A stretch of DNA of 64,000 nucleotides, taken from contig NZ_BJDF01000002.1 of NCBI RefSeq assembly GCF_005404815.1, positions 1 through 64,000 on the forward strand, given 5' to 3'. How positions within the stretch are numbered: position 1 is the stretch's first letter; each line of letters starts with the position of its first letter. Origin of the DNA: Companilactobacillus huachuanensis. Its GTDB lineage: Bacteria > Bacillota > Bacilli > Lactobacillales > Lactobacillaceae. The notes under the pieces are model-generated. The model was not told the origin of the DNA, did not search any database, and saw only the letters and a list, made by a program, of their open reading frames with translations. A program made the position numbers and the translations under genes. Below, one piece after another: positions 8,352-17,147 of this stretch.

Positions 8352-10355
8352 CTATTCCTTATTCAATAAATCGTCAACGATTTTACTATCGATGGGATCT
8401 GTTTCATCATCAACCTTTTCCAAAATATTGTCCCCTTCTTCGGTACCATTGAAGCGAACATTATTTTCGATCCAGTCACGACGTGGCTTAACTTTGTCAC
8501 CCATCAGTGTAGTTACTCGACGTTCAGCTAAGGCTGCATCATCGATATTAACTCGAATCAAAATACGATTTTCTGGATCCATAGTTGTCTTCCATAACTG
8601 GTCGGCATTCATTTCACCAAGACCCTTGAATCGTTGCAAGTCATAGCCTTTACCCATTTTTGCGATTCCAGCTTTTAATTCATCTGGAGTCCAAGCGTAC
8701 TTAATTTGAGTCTTAGCACCCTTACCTTTTTGAAGCTTGTAAAGAGGTGACAAAGCAATATAAACATGGCCTGACTCAACTAAGGGACGCATGTAGCGAT
8801 AGAAGAAGGTCAACAAAAGGATTTGAATATGTGATCCATCATCATCAGCATCGGTCATAATAATAACTTTGTCGTAGTTGCGGTCTTCAAGGTTAAAGTC
8901 CGCCCCCACACCAGCACCGATCGTATAGATCATCGTATTGATTTCTTCGTTTTTGTAAATATCTTCTAGCTTAGCCTTTTGTGTATTTAAAACTTTCCCA
9001 CGCAATGGCAATATAGCTTGGAACTTTCGATCTCGACCTTGCTTAGCTGATCCACCGGCAGAGTCACCCTCGACTAAGAATAATTCGTTCTTATCGGAGT
9101 TTTTCGACTGAGCAGGTGTTAACTTACCAGACAAAAGACCGTCAGTCTTTTTGTTTTTCTTACCACTACGAGTACTTTCACGAGCTTTTCTAGCAGCATC
9201 TCGAGCTTCACGAGCTTTCAAAGCTTTCTTAACTAACATTTGAGCTTGCTCGCCGTTCTCCAACAAGTAGAAACTCATTTGTTCGTAAACTAGTTGATCA
9301 ACAGCTGACCGAGCTTGAGGAGTTCCAAGCTTACCCTTAGTTTGACCTTCAAACTGTAAGATCTCTTCAGGAATACGCACGGAAATAATTGCTGATAATC
9401 CTTCGCGGACATCGCTACCCTCAAGATTCTTACTGTTTTCCTTCAACAAACCAACTTTACGAGCATAGTCGTTGAAGGCTTTAGTTAAACCGGATTTCAT
9501 TCCAGCTTCATGTGTCCCACCATCAGCAGTACGTACGTTATTAACGAAGGAGATAATATTTTCAGAGTACCCATCATTGTATTGACCTGAAAATTCGATT
9601 TCCATATTGGAATTCTCACCTTCAATATAGAAGATGCCGCCAAGCGTATCTTTATCTTCATTCAAATACTTAACGAATGATTGGATTCCGTCTTCATAAT
9701 GGAAAACTTCTTGTTTTTCTTCCTCGCCACGTTTGTCAGTAATAGTGAACTTAACACCCTTAAGCAAGAATGCTGATTCACGTAAACGTTCAGAAAGCGT
9801 ATCGTAATTAAACTTTGTTGTCTGAAAAATACTCTTATCAGGTTTAAAGCTAATTGTTGTACCATTGCCTTCTTTAGTAGTACCAGTTTTCTTCAAAGTT
9901 CCAACTGGGTGACCACCATTTTCAAAGCGTTCTTCATATACTTTGCCTTCACGAACAACTCGAACAGTCATCCACTCCGATAAAGCATTCACGACTGATG
10001 AACCAACACCATGCAGACCACCAGACGTTTTGTAACTATTTTCTGAGAATTTACCACCAGCGTGAAGCACTGTAAGGATAACTTCAATAGTTGGTTTTCC
10101 AGAAGCGTGCATCCCTGTTGGCATCCCACGTCCATGGTCAACTACAGTGATACTGCTATCTTTGTTGATTGAAACGTTGATTTCTTTACCAAATCCTGAT
10201 AAAGCTTCATCAACCGCGTTATCAACAATTTCATAGACAAGGTGATGTAATCCACGTGAATCAGTGGAACCAATGTACATACCAGGTCTTTTTCGTACAG
10301 CTTCTAATCCTTCAAGGATTTGAATTGACGAATCATCATAAGATGATTTTGGCAT
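8352..10355 (-). CDS. parE: DNA topoisomerase IV subunit B
   Basis: The 667-residue GHKL ATPase subunit. The ATP-binding motifs are EIVDNAVDEAL, DHGRGMP and GGLHGVGSSVVNALS in the N-terminal quarter. The TOPRIM motif EGDSAGGSAKQGRDR lies around residue 430 and a DADDDGSHI metal site near 505. ParE rather than GyrB is inferred from the parC partner immediately downstream and from the plsY gene facing it, a common Firmicute arrangement. The promoter region carries a LexA-like operator (10422-10435). Confidence 0.97.
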   Translation of the reverse strand: MPKSSYDDSSIQILEGLEAVRKRPGMYIGSTDSRGLHHLVYEIVDNAVDEALSGFGKEINVSINKDSSITVVDHGRGMPTGMHASGKPTIEVILTVLHAGGKFSENSYKTSGGLHGVGSSVVNALSEWMTVRVVREGKVYEERFENGGHPVGTLKKTGTTKEGNGTTISFKPDKSIFQTTKFNYDTLSERLRESAFLLKGVKFTITDKRGEEEKQEVFHYEDGIQSFVKYLNEDKDTLGGIFYIEGENSNMEIEFSGQYNDGYSENIISFVNNVRTADGGTHEAGMKSGLTKAFNDYARKVGLLKENSKNLEGSDVREGLSAIISVRIPEEILQFEGQTKGKLGTPQARSAVDQLVYEQMSFYLLENGEQAQMLVKKALKAREARDAARKARESTRSGKKNKKTDGLLSGKLTPAQSKNSDKNELFLVEGDSAGGSAKQGRDRKFQAILPLRGKVLNTQKAKLEDIYKNEEINTMIYTIGAGVGADFNLEDRNYDKVIIMTDADDDGSHIQILLLTFFYRYMRPLVESGHVYIALSPLYKLQKGKGAKTQIKYAWTPDELKAGIAKMGKGYDLQRFKGLGEMNADQLWKTTMDPENRILIRVNIDDAALAERRVTTLMGDKVKPRRDWIENNVRFNGTEEGDNILEKVDDETDPIDSKIVDDLLNKE

Positions 10356-10398
10356 TTATATCATTCCTTTTCATTTACTACTAATCCGATATTCTAGT

Positions 10399-10435
10399 AT
10401 TATAACACTATTTACAGTATACGAATATACGTTCG
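10399..10435 (-). promoter_or_regulatory. parE promoter with LexA-like operator
   Basis: On the minus strand an extended -10 (TG-T-TATAAT, core hexamer at 10399-10404) is visible and no good -35 is present. CGAATATACGTTCG (10422-10435) matches the Gram-positive LexA/DinR box CGAACNNNNGTTCG at all but one conserved base and covers the -35 position. parEC is reported as LexA-controlled in Bacillus subtilis, which makes the match plausible here. Confidence 0.55.
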
Positions 10436-10563
10436 CATACAAGAGAAATCTTTTATTTTTAGTCAAAATAGTGGATAATGTCTAGGTTGGTATTTATAAT
10501 TCTTGTTAAAACACCATAGAGTTACAATATACCAAAAAATAAAGCTGAGAGAGTGATTTTTTA

Positions 10564-11199
10564 ATGAAACTTCTCATTTGTGCAATTTTAGCCTATCTAA
10601 TTGGCTCATTTCCAACCGCTTATATTATTGCAAAATTTTTCTTCCACAAGAATATTTTTGAATACGGTAGTGGAAATGTTGGAACTACTAATGCCTACCG
10701 AGTCCTTGGTAAATTTGCTGGAACTGTTGTTTTAGTGATCGATATCTTGAAGGGAACTCTGGGGGCTTTGATGCCTGTCTTTTTTGGACTTGATCGTCAT
10801 TTGATTTTATTTGTCGGAATTTGTGCTGTTATCGGCCACTGTTACTCGATCTTCTTGAAATTTCGAGGTGGAAAAGCCGTTGCAACCAGTGCCGGAATTC
10901 TATTAGCTTACAATCCATTGCTATTCGTGATTTGCTTTATTGTGTTAGCTTCAATCGTTTATATCACAAGTATGGTAAGTGTTGCTAGTTTGACAACCGT
11001 CCTATTCTTTGCTATTTCCACGCTATTCTTACATGATTGGATCCTAACAACCGTCGCCGTGATCGTTACCGTAATTATTTATTATCGTCATATTCCCAAT
11101 ATTAAGCGACTGCTTAAAGGTCAAGAGAACCTGGTTCCAATTGGATTGCAGTATAAGAAGCAGCAACGACAGAAGGCTCAAGAAAAATCTGATAAGTAA
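10564..11199 (+). CDS. plsY: Acyl-phosphate glycerol-3-phosphate acyltransferase
   Basis: The 211-residue polytopic membrane enzyme transfers an acyl group from acyl-phosphate to glycerol 3-phosphate, the first step of phospholipid synthesis. Family motifs are visible: the N-terminal AYLIGSFPTAYIIAK, GSGNVGTTNAYRVLGK (motif with conserved Ser/Gly/Asn) near residues 36-52, FRGGKAVATSAG near 100-111, and the C-terminal YRHIPNIKRLLKGQE. It is read divergently from parE and ends in its own terminator. The ribosome site (GAGAGAGTG) is moderate. Confidence 0.95.
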   Translation: MKLLICAILAYLIGSFPTAYIIAKFFFHKNIFEYGSGNVGTTNAYRVLGKFAGTVVLVIDILKGTLGALMPVFFGLDRHLILFVGICAVIGHCYSIFLKFRGGKAVATSAGILLAYNPLLFVICFIVLASIVYITSMVSVASLTTVLFFAISTLFLHDWILTTVAVIVTVIIYYRHIPNIKRLLKGQENLVPIGLQYKKQQRQKAQEKSDK

Positions 11200-11206
11200 T
11201 TTCCCC

Positions 11207-11237
11207 AAGCAAAACTAAAAATAGTTTTGCTTTTTTT
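11207..11237 (+). terminator. Terminator after plsY
   Basis: Stem AGCAAAACT/AGTTTTGCT with a short A-rich loop is followed by seven T. Confidence 0.85.
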
Positions 11238-11313
11238 GTATTTAAAAGCGCTTTTATACGTGGTTACTGATAAAATGATAGTAAAGTACCATCAACTCGG
11301 GGAGGGGTCGATT

Positions 11314-12015
11314 ATGGACTATAATAATAATTTGCCTACAAGATCGGAATACCGCCGTTCTTTAAAACATAAAAAAAAGCATTTCTATAAAAGCTGGTGG
11401 TTTTGGACAATTGTTGTTGTTCTTATCCTAGCTGGTAGCGGGGTTGCCGGAATGAAAATGACTTCAACCGGCCCATTTCATCAGACTAGTAAAGTGTCCA
11501 AATCAAAGAAGACTAAAAAGAAAAGCACATCTAAAAAAACTGACGTTACTTTTGCCCAATACAGTGGCATCTTTCTTAATGAATCTAGTGGTACCCCAAT
11601 CGCTACTGTACAACGTCTGTTAGGCAAGCCATCAAGTACTTCGACCTCAACGGCTAATAACGCCAAAACTGAAATAAATACTTGGAACAATATTGAAAAT
11701 GGTGACTTAGGCTCTAATCTTACAGTTAACTTTGTCAACGGACATGCAATAAGCAAGGCTATCAGTGGTCTTAAGGTCGTTCGTTCCGAGAAACTAGGTT
11801 TGGACGCATATAGTTCGGTTCAAAATGGAATGCAGGAAGATACTATCCTAACCAATGTTGGTAAACCAAACGGTTACAGTGAGTCATTCAATTCAGATAA
11901 GACATCTAAGAGCTATACGTACTCTTCTGGCGTCTCTGGTAACACTGGAGCAAATTTTGTCGTTAACTTCACCAATGGTACTGTTAGTGGCAAAAGTCAG
12001 ACAGGGATGAAATAA
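11314..12015 (+). CDS. Membrane-anchored two-repeat protein (DUF3862-like)
   Basis: The 233-residue protein has a basic cytoplasmic N-terminus (RRSLKHKKKHFYKS), one membrane segment around residues 29-48, a Ser/Lys-rich linker, then two copies of a SmpA/BamE-like module. The modules read IATVQRLLGKPSS...NLTVNFVNGHA and EDTILTNVGKPNG...NFVVNFTNGTV. In relatives this fold occurs in cell-surface proteins, and the function is unknown. The start at 11314 follows GGGGAGGGG closely. An earlier in-frame ATG-like start at 11227 lies inside the plsY terminator T-run and is rejected. A perfect palindrome TAAAAGCGCTTTTA (11243-11256), cre-like in its centre, precedes the gene. Confidence 0.75.
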   Translation: MDYNNNLPTRSEYRRSLKHKKKHFYKSWWFWTIVVVLILAGSGVAGMKMTSTGPFHQTSKVSKSKKTKKKSTSKKTDVTFAQYSGIFLNESSGTPIATVQRLLGKPSSTSTSTANNAKTEINTWNNIENGDLGSNLTVNFVNGHAISKAISGLKVVRSEKLGLDAYSSVQNGMQEDTILTNVGKPNGYSESFNSDKTSKSYTYSSGVSGNTGANFVVNFTNGTVSGKSQTGMK

Positions 12016-12055
12016 CCACCGTTTCCACTTAACATAAATATTGCAATATTAAATC

Positions 12056-12100
12056 AAATAAGAGTGATAATCCAAGTTTGGGATTGTCACTCTTATTTTT
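12056..12100 (+). terminator. Terminator after the two-repeat protein gene
   Basis: Stem AAATAAGAGTGA with its right arm TCACTCTTATTT ends in a T run. The remaining bases up to 12250 show no recognisable feature. Confidence 0.8.
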
Positions 12101-12255
12101 ATTAGGCAAAAAGTTATATCTTATCGCAAATTCATTAATTTGGAGATGGCATATTTCACAAGAATCACCCGTAATCATATAATTAATCAAATATTTCATA
12201 AAGCTAAAAACCATATCTATTCAAACGTTTTCTAGGGACTTTTGAAGGGTTTTAA

Positions 12256-12284
12256 TTAGACTAGTCTAGACCACCTCTTATAAA
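12256..12284 (+). promoter_or_regulatory. Promoter with palindromic operator
   Basis: TTAGAC (12256-12261), a 17-bp spacer and TATAAA (12279-12284) precede the nuclease-like gene. A perfect 12-bp palindrome TAGACTAGTCTA (12257-12268) overlaps the -35 hexamer, as expected for a repressor site. GntR/HutC-type operators often have this look, but no regulator is encoded next to it. Confidence 0.4.
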
Positions 12285-12314
12285 ATAAAATTAGTTTATT
12301 GAGGAGGCATTATC

Positions 12315-13277
12315 ATGGAACAGCCATCGGGTCCGGAATCACAGATTATCGGAATTTTAAATAGCATGAACATAATCTTTGATCGTGAACGAACATTTCC
12401 AAACCTAATCAGCAAGGCCGAAAATGTACTACTACCTGTTGATTTTTCGTTAAATATCAACGGTTTTCTGGCAATCATTGAATATAACGGTTCACAACAT
12501 TACAAGGCTAAAAGTAGCACTAATAATGTTCAAGAAGCCCTAAGAAGATTAAGCGCCAATGGAACCGCCCGTTTGAACTACTGTAATAAAAATAACATCC
12601 CCCTATTAATAATTCATTACAAAGATAAAGACAAATTGATTAAAATCATTTCTTCTTTTATTGAAGATGTTAAAATCACTCTCCATGAAACTACCAAGTC
12701 CTACACTGTTCATACAAAAGGCTATTTCAAAAATATTCCCTATGCTACTTTTGAAGACACACCTACTGGACCAATCAAACCAATACAATTTCACGAAAAT
12801 GACACTTTAGGTTATATCAGTCTAAGCAATAATGCTATCGTTTGGACAAAAAAAGAACTCGACACAATGTTAGCTCGTATCAAATCCTATGAAGATAAGA
12901 TTGAACAATATCAAAAAGTAACAGCTGATTTGGTTTTGACTATCAGTTCATTGCAACATGAATTGGAACAAAAAAATAACGAGTTAAATAATCAAAATGA
13001 ATCAAATTTAGATGTTACAAAAAGTCCTTTACCAACCAATCAGGAACCAAAAATAAAGTTGAAATTCGTAAAGGACCCCAGTCTTAATGAGCTTCAAAAA
13101 TTTAGTGGTAAATTTAGAAAAACTAAATCATCCAGAGGTCAACTCACAGTGGAAGCAAAAAAATTTATCAAGTCCCTATCCGATCAATATAATACGATTT
13201 CTGAAATTCAAGAATATCTCAAAAAGAATTATCATGAGAACGTCTCCTTACCAACATTAAAAAAATGTATGCTTTGA
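12315..13277 (+). CDS. Orphan PD-(D/E)XK-like nuclease with coiled coil and C-terminal helix-turn-helix-like region
   Basis: The 320-residue protein is not assigned to a named family. Residues ~20-110 resemble the Vsr-like or homing-endonuclease (EDxHD-type) fold: FDRERTFPNL, then a PVDFSL strand, then AIIEYNGSQHYK (Glu and His of the expected catalytic strand), then RLNYCNKNNIPLLIIHY, the usual closing strand of that fold. Residues ~175-225 form a coiled coil. The last 45 residues (EAKKFIKSLSDQYNTISEIQ region) look like a helix-turn-helix domain. GAGGAGG precedes the ATG. The gene is solitary, flanked by terminators, and its promoter has a palindromic operator. A DNA-targeting nuclease is the likely role. 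Defence, repair or selfish endonuclease cannot be distinguished. Confidence 0.6.
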   Translation: MEQPSGPESQIIGILNSMNIIFDRERTFPNLISKAENVLLPVDFSLNINGFLAIIEYNGSQHYKAKSSTNNVQEALRRLSANGTARLNYCNKNNIPLLIIHYKDKDKLIKIISSFIEDVKITLHETTKSYTVHTKGYFKNIPYATFEDTPTGPIKPIQFHENDTLGYISLSNNAIVWTKKELDTMLARIKSYEDKIEQYQKVTADLVLTISSLQHELEQKNNELNNQNESNLDVTKSPLPTNQEPKIKLKFVKDPSLNELQKFSGKFRKTKSSRGQLTVEAKKFIKSLSDQYNTISEIQEYLKKNYHENVSLPTLKKCML

Positions 13278-13323
13278 ATCCAAAAATTGATTTGATTAAA
13301 TCTGCATCAAAATATCGGTCAAA

Positions 13324-13358
13324 AAAAGCTCAACATCTTTAAAAGATGTTGAGCTTTT
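13324..13358. terminator. Bidirectional terminator
   Basis: A near-perfect 16-bp stem AAAAGCTCAACATCTT/AAGATGTTGAGCTTTT lies between the convergent nuclease-like and aldose-epimerase-like genes. Confidence 0.85.
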
Positions 13359-13366
13359 CGATTAAT

Positions 13367-14245
13367 TTACTTAACTGATACACTGAAGTAAGCCTCAAAT
13401 TGTTCCTTAGGAGCCAATTTGTTAATCGCATACTTATTCTTAAGATTGTTATCTGAATCAGTCTTATCTGCAAGTCCCCACCATGGTTCAATACACATAA
13501 ACTTACCATTTTCATCGGGATATGTTGACCACATACCGAAGAATTTAGCATTACCTGTATCAAGTGTTAACTTGTGTTCTGACTTATCACTAGCAATTGT
13601 TACCTCAGCTGGTTCGTTCAAACGATAAACTACAGCATCATCAACAAAGTAATCACGTGTCATTGGGAAATTTTGATTCTCAACTTTTGTCTCACCATTT
13701 AAATCTACTAAATGGTTATCGATTGGAATGTGAGTTCTTGTTTCAGCTGGATCAACTGTAACTTTATAATCTTCGAAGTTAAGGCCCTTGTCAAAAGGAA
13801 CTTCAAAACCAGGATGTGCACCAATTGAGAAGTACATATCTTCTGATTCTTCCAAACTGTCAACTAGGTAAGAAATTTGAACAGTACCCTTAACTAGTTG
13901 ATAAACAATTCTCAACTTGAAGTGATATGGATACTTAGCAAGACTTGCTTCACTTGTAGTTAAACTCAAAACTAATTTTGAGTCTGTTTGTGATTCAAGA
14001 GCGAATTCTTGGTCACGGGCAAAACCATGTTGTGTCATCTTGTATTCTTTACCATCAACAAAGTAATGGTCATCCTTTAAACGTCCAACGATTGGGAACA
14101 ATACTGGTGCATGGCGTCCCCAAACTTTTGGATCTGCTTGCCAGATAAATTCTGAATCTTCGTTATTCACGATGCTGTTCATTTCAGCACCTAGTGAATT
14201 AACCTTCAATGTTAAAAAGTCGTTCTTCAATTGATAAACTGTCAT
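13367..14245 (-). CDS. Aldose 1-epimerase family protein (LacX-like)
   Basis: The 292-residue beta-sandwich protein of the galactose-mutarotase superfamily, LacX subgroup. Family landmarks are GRHAPVLFPIVGRL near residue 47, THGFAR-like QHGFARDQEF, SIGAHPGFEVPF (His/Phe site) and the C-terminal FMCIEPWWGLAD (Glu of the active site). It probably interconverts sugar anomers, with unknown sugar. The ATG at 14245 follows GGGGG, and the longer reading frame into hslU is rejected. The stop of hslU is 10 bp upstream, so it is the last gene of the topA-xerC-hslVU run and ends at 13324-13358. Confidence 0.85.
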   Translation of the reverse strand: MTVYQLKNDFLTLKVNSLGAEMNSIVNNEDSEFIWQADPKVWGRHAPVLFPIVGRLKDDHYFVDGKEYKMTQHGFARDQEFALESQTDSKLVLSLTTSEASLAKYPYHFKLRIVYQLVKGTVQISYLVDSLEESEDMYFSIGAHPGFEVPFDKGLNFEDYKVTVDPAETRTHIPIDNHLVDLNGETKVENQNFPMTRDYFVDDAVVYRLNEPAEVTIASDKSEHKLTLDTGNAKFFGMWSTYPDENGKFMCIEPWWGLADKTDSDNNLKNKYAINKLAPKEQFEAYFSVSVK

Positions 14246-14255
14246 GTTTTTCCCC

Positions 14256-15689
14256 CTAAAGAATATAACGTGAAAGATCTTGATCTGCAGCAATCTTACC
14301 AACTTGTTCGTGTACATATTCACGAGTAATGGTAATATCACCCATTTGCATATCAGGTCCTTCATACAAAATATCTGCCAAGATTTTTTCCAAGACAGTA
14401 GAAAGGCGTCTCGCACCGATATTCTGATTACTATTATTCAATTCAAATGCAATTTTTGCAATCTCTTCGACAGATTCTTTAGTAAAAGTTAAATGTATTC
14501 CATCTGCCCTTGTAAGCGCTACATACTGTTTTGTTAAAGCATTATCTGGCTTTGTTAAGATTTGAATGAAATCGTCCTCAGTCAAGTCGTTCAACTCAAC
14601 ACGAATTGGAAAACGTCCTTGAAGTTCAGCAATCAAATCACTAGGTTTACTTTCGGCAAAAGCACCTGAAGCAATAAACAAGATGTGATCCGTATCAACG
14701 GGACCATATTTTGTTGCAATTTGTGAACCTTCAACGATAGGTAAGATATCACGTTGCACACCTTCACGAGAAACTTCACCAGAATTACGTTTGTCACCGG
14801 CAGCAATCTTATCAAACTCATCAATAAAGATAATACCGTTATTTTGAGTTCTTTCGATAGCCTTTTGGTAAATTTCGTCATGATCGATACGTTTTTGTGA
14901 TTCCTGTTGAATCAACAATTCACGAGCCTCTTTAACTGGCAAGGTTCTAGTGATAGTTTTCTTAGGTACCAAAGAATCCATCATCCCTGACATATCGATA
15001 CCCATTTGGCCCATTTGATCGCCCATTGCACCAACTTTTTTCGATTCCTCAACATGAATTGTTACTTCTTCATCTTCAAGTAAACCATTATCAAGTTGTT
15101 CTTTAACTGACAAACGTCTGTTACGTACTTCGTCAGTCACTTCAGCATTAGCATCAGGATCCTCATCCACTGTTTCAGCATTACTGAAGATATTGCCTAA
15201 GGATTGACCATTTTGAGCATTAGTAAACATATTTAAAATGTCATTACTATTATTTTGACGTTGTGCCTTTTTTACACCAGGAGCAAGCAATTTGACCAAT
15301 TTTTTGTCAACATCACGGCGAACTTCTGGTCTGATTTCGTCAATTCTTTCTTTTTCAACCATTGAAACTGCAACACTCACCAAATCACGAACCATTGATT
15401 CAACGTCACGACCAACGTAACCGACTTCAGTAAACTTAGTTGCTTCGACCTTAACGAAAGGTGCATTGACAATTTTTGCCAAGCGACGAGCAATTTCAGT
15501 TTTACCAACACCAGTAGGTCCAATCATTAATAAATTCTTTGGTGTAATTTCAGCCTGTAACTTTTCTGGTACTTGCATTCGGCGATAACGGTTATATAAA
15601 GCAATCGCTACAGCCTTCTTAGCATCTGTTTGACCAATAATATAATCATCTAGTTTAGCAACAATTTCTTTTGGGGTTAATGTGTCCAT
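14256..15689 (-). CDS. hslU: HslU, ATPase of the HslUV (ClpYQ) protease
   Basis: The 477-residue AAA+ unfoldase. Walker A GPTGVGKTE lies at residues ~53-61, the I-domain covers roughly 110-250, Walker B IIFIDEFDKIA follows, and the C-terminal DLSRYIL tail inserts into HslV. It delivers substrates to the HslV chamber. It begins 18 bp after the hslV stop and belongs to the same transcript. The N-terminal TPKEIVAKLDDYIIGQ is family-typical. Confidence 0.97.
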   Translation of the reverse strand: MDTLTPKEIVAKLDDYIIGQTDAKKAVAIALYNRYRRMQVPEKLQAEITPKNLLMIGPTGVGKTEIARRLAKIVNAPFVKVEATKFTEVGYVGRDVESMVRDLVSVAVSMVEKERIDEIRPEVRRDVDKKLVKLLAPGVKKAQRQNNSNDILNMFTNAQNGQSLGNIFSNAETVDEDPDANAEVTDEVRNRRLSVKEQLDNGLLEDEEVTIHVEESKKVGAMGDQMGQMGIDMSGMMDSLVPKKTITRTLPVKEARELLIQQESQKRIDHDEIYQKAIERTQNNGIIFIDEFDKIAAGDKRNSGEVSREGVQRDILPIVEGSQIATKYGPVDTDHILFIASGAFAESKPSDLIAELQGRFPIRVELNDLTEDDFIQILTKPDNALTKQYVALTRADGIHLTFTKESVEEIAKIAFELNNSNQNIGARRLSTVLEKILADILYEGPDMQMGDITITREYVHEQVGKIAADQDLSRYIL

Positions 15690-15707
15690 TTATTACTAAT
15701 CTCCACT

Positions 15708-16232
15708 CTAAAATTTATCGGAAATAATATTTTCGTTTGTAAAAATATCAATACTTGATGCAATCTTAATTGCTTCAACGGCAATTTGTTCAGCATCCAT
15801 ATCTTCAGAATGACGTTGCATAGCGATGGCTGCTGCCTGAGCAAAATTACCACCAGAACCAATAGAAACAACATCTTCGTCAGGTTCAATCACTTCACCA
15901 CTACCGGAAATAAGTAATAGATCATCCTTATCCATAGCAATCAACATTGCTTCTAGCTTTTGCAAAGTTGGATCTTTGCGCCAGTCTTGAGCTAGTTCAA
16001 CTGCAGCACGTTTCAAGTTACCTGAATATGCTTTGAGCTTTTTTTCTAGCCAATCTTGAAGCGTAATAGCGTCAGCAACACCACCGGCAAATCCAATGAT
16101 AACTTGGTCATCAAAGATTCTTCTAACCTTGTGAGCTGAGCCCTTCATAATGTATTTTTCACCTAATGTAACTTGACCATCACCTGCAATTGCAGTGTGA
16201 CCATCATGTTTAACAGCAACTATTGTAGTCAT
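15708..16232 (-). CDS. hslV: HslV, peptidase of the HslUV protease
   Basis: The 174-residue proteasome-beta-like peptidase. Cleavage after Met1 would expose the catalytic threonine of TTIVAVKHDGHTAIAGDGQV. A lysine at the expected position (VTLGEKYIMK) and GFAGGVADA complete the active-site region. It forms the dodecameric core capped by HslU. AGAGGAAGG precedes the ATG, and xerC ends 15 bp upstream. Confidence 0.97.
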   Translation of the reverse strand: MTTIVAVKHDGHTAIAGDGQVTLGEKYIMKGSAHKVRRIFDDQVIIGFAGGVADAITLQDWLEKKLKAYSGNLKRAAVELAQDWRKDPTLQKLEAMLIAMDKDDLLLISGSGEVIEPDEDVVSIGSGGNFAQAAAIAMQRHSEDMDAEQIAVEAIKIASSIDIFTNENIISDKF

Positions 16233-16247
16233 TTATTTACCTTCCTC

Positions 16248-17147
16248 TTATCTTGGAAAATATTTCTTATAATCATTTTGTAAATGTTCCATTGTCACAT
16301 GGGTGTAAATTTGCGTCGTTGAGAGACTGGAGTGTCCCAGTAGTTCTTGAACTGTCCGCAAATCGGCACCATGATCAAGCATGTGTGTGGCAAATGTATG
16401 ACGTATCATATGCGGATGTATGTCAGATGTCAAGCTTGTTTTCTTGATTATCTGATCCAAAATATATTCGATTCCACGACTAGTCAAATTATTGCCACGA
16501 CTATTTACAAAAACATACTCATGATCTTGATGGTTTTTAAGCATCAACGTCTTTCTACCTTGATCAAAATAGGTTTCCAATGCACTTTTAGCATAGCTTC
16601 CAAAAGGCACATATCGGTCCTTGTCACCTTTACCATGAATCAAAACTATCTCATTAGAAAAGTCTAGTTGATCTAGTAATAGATTAGCACATTCACTCAC
16701 TCGCATGCCAGTGGCATAGAGCAATTCTAATAAAGCTGAATTTCTTTGTGAAAGTGGGTCATCCCCTTTAACTGCGTCAAACAATTGGGTCATCTCTTTT
16801 TCATAAAAGAAATGAGGCAATTTACGGCCCTTATGACGCAATTGGACTAAATCAAAGGGATTTGCCTTGATGAATTTATTCTTTACTAAGAAGTTGTAAA
16901 AAGACCGCAATGCGGAGATTCTACGTGCAATCGTTTCATCTGCATAGTTTTTTTCGTCTAAATATGTCAAATATGTATCGACATCGATTCGCGTCACCTT
17001 AGTGAAACCATCAAATCCACCATTTTGGTTTAAAAAAGAAACAAAATTATCTATATCTTCTAAATAAGATTTTTTTGTTTCTTCCGAGTAGCGATGATTA
17101 ATCATTAAATTATCAACAAATTTATCGATTAATTTTTTTTCTTTCAT
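16248..17147 (-). CDS. xerC: Tyrosine recombinase XerC
   Basis: The 299-residue site-specific recombinase resolves chromosome dimers at dif with XerD, whose gene is at 48835-49755. The core-binding domain occupies residues 1-100. The catalytic set is intact: Arg in TGMRVSECANLL, Lys in the beta-hairpin (HGKGDKDRYVPFG), HMIRHTFATH, LGHSSLSTTQ and the tyrosine nucleophile in QIYTHV. Its ATG overlaps the topA stop, so the two are translationally coupled. The hslVU genes follow, the standard order in lactobacilli. Confidence 0.95.
   Translation of the reverse strand: MKEKKLIDKFVDNLMINHRYSEETKKSYLEDIDNFVSFLNQNGGFDGFTKVTRIDVDTYLTYLDEKNYADETIARRISALRSFYNFLVKNKFIKANPFDLVQLRHKGRKLPHFFYEKEMTQLFDAVKGDDPLSQRNSALLELLYATGMRVSECANLLLDQLDFSNEIVLIHGKGDKDRYVPFGSYAKSALETYFDQGRKTLMLKNHQDHEYVFVNSRGNNLTSRGIEYILDQIIKKTSLTSDIHPHMIRHTFATHMLDHGADLRTVQELLGHSSLSTTQIYTHVTMEHLQNDYKKYFPR

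Noticed and set aside
10420-10427. TACGAATA resembling the streptococcal competence sigma-X box
   Set aside because: It is part of the LexA-like palindrome, and the flanking genes are topoisomerase IV and plsY, not competence genes. One 8-mer match in an AT-rich gap is expected by chance.
11227-11313. Upstream start for the two-repeat protein
   Set aside because: It begins in the T-run of the plsY terminator and has no ribosome site, whereas GGGGAGGGG precedes ATG 11314.
12257-12268. Naming TAGACTAGTCTA as a NagR or TreR site
   Set aside because: The palindrome is clear, but the match to any particular regulator is too short and no regulator gene lies nearby. It is kept only as an unnamed operator.
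14246-14416. N-terminal extension of the aldose-epimerase frame into hslU
   Set aside because: It overlaps hslU coding sequence in another frame. A ribosome site and homology support 14245.
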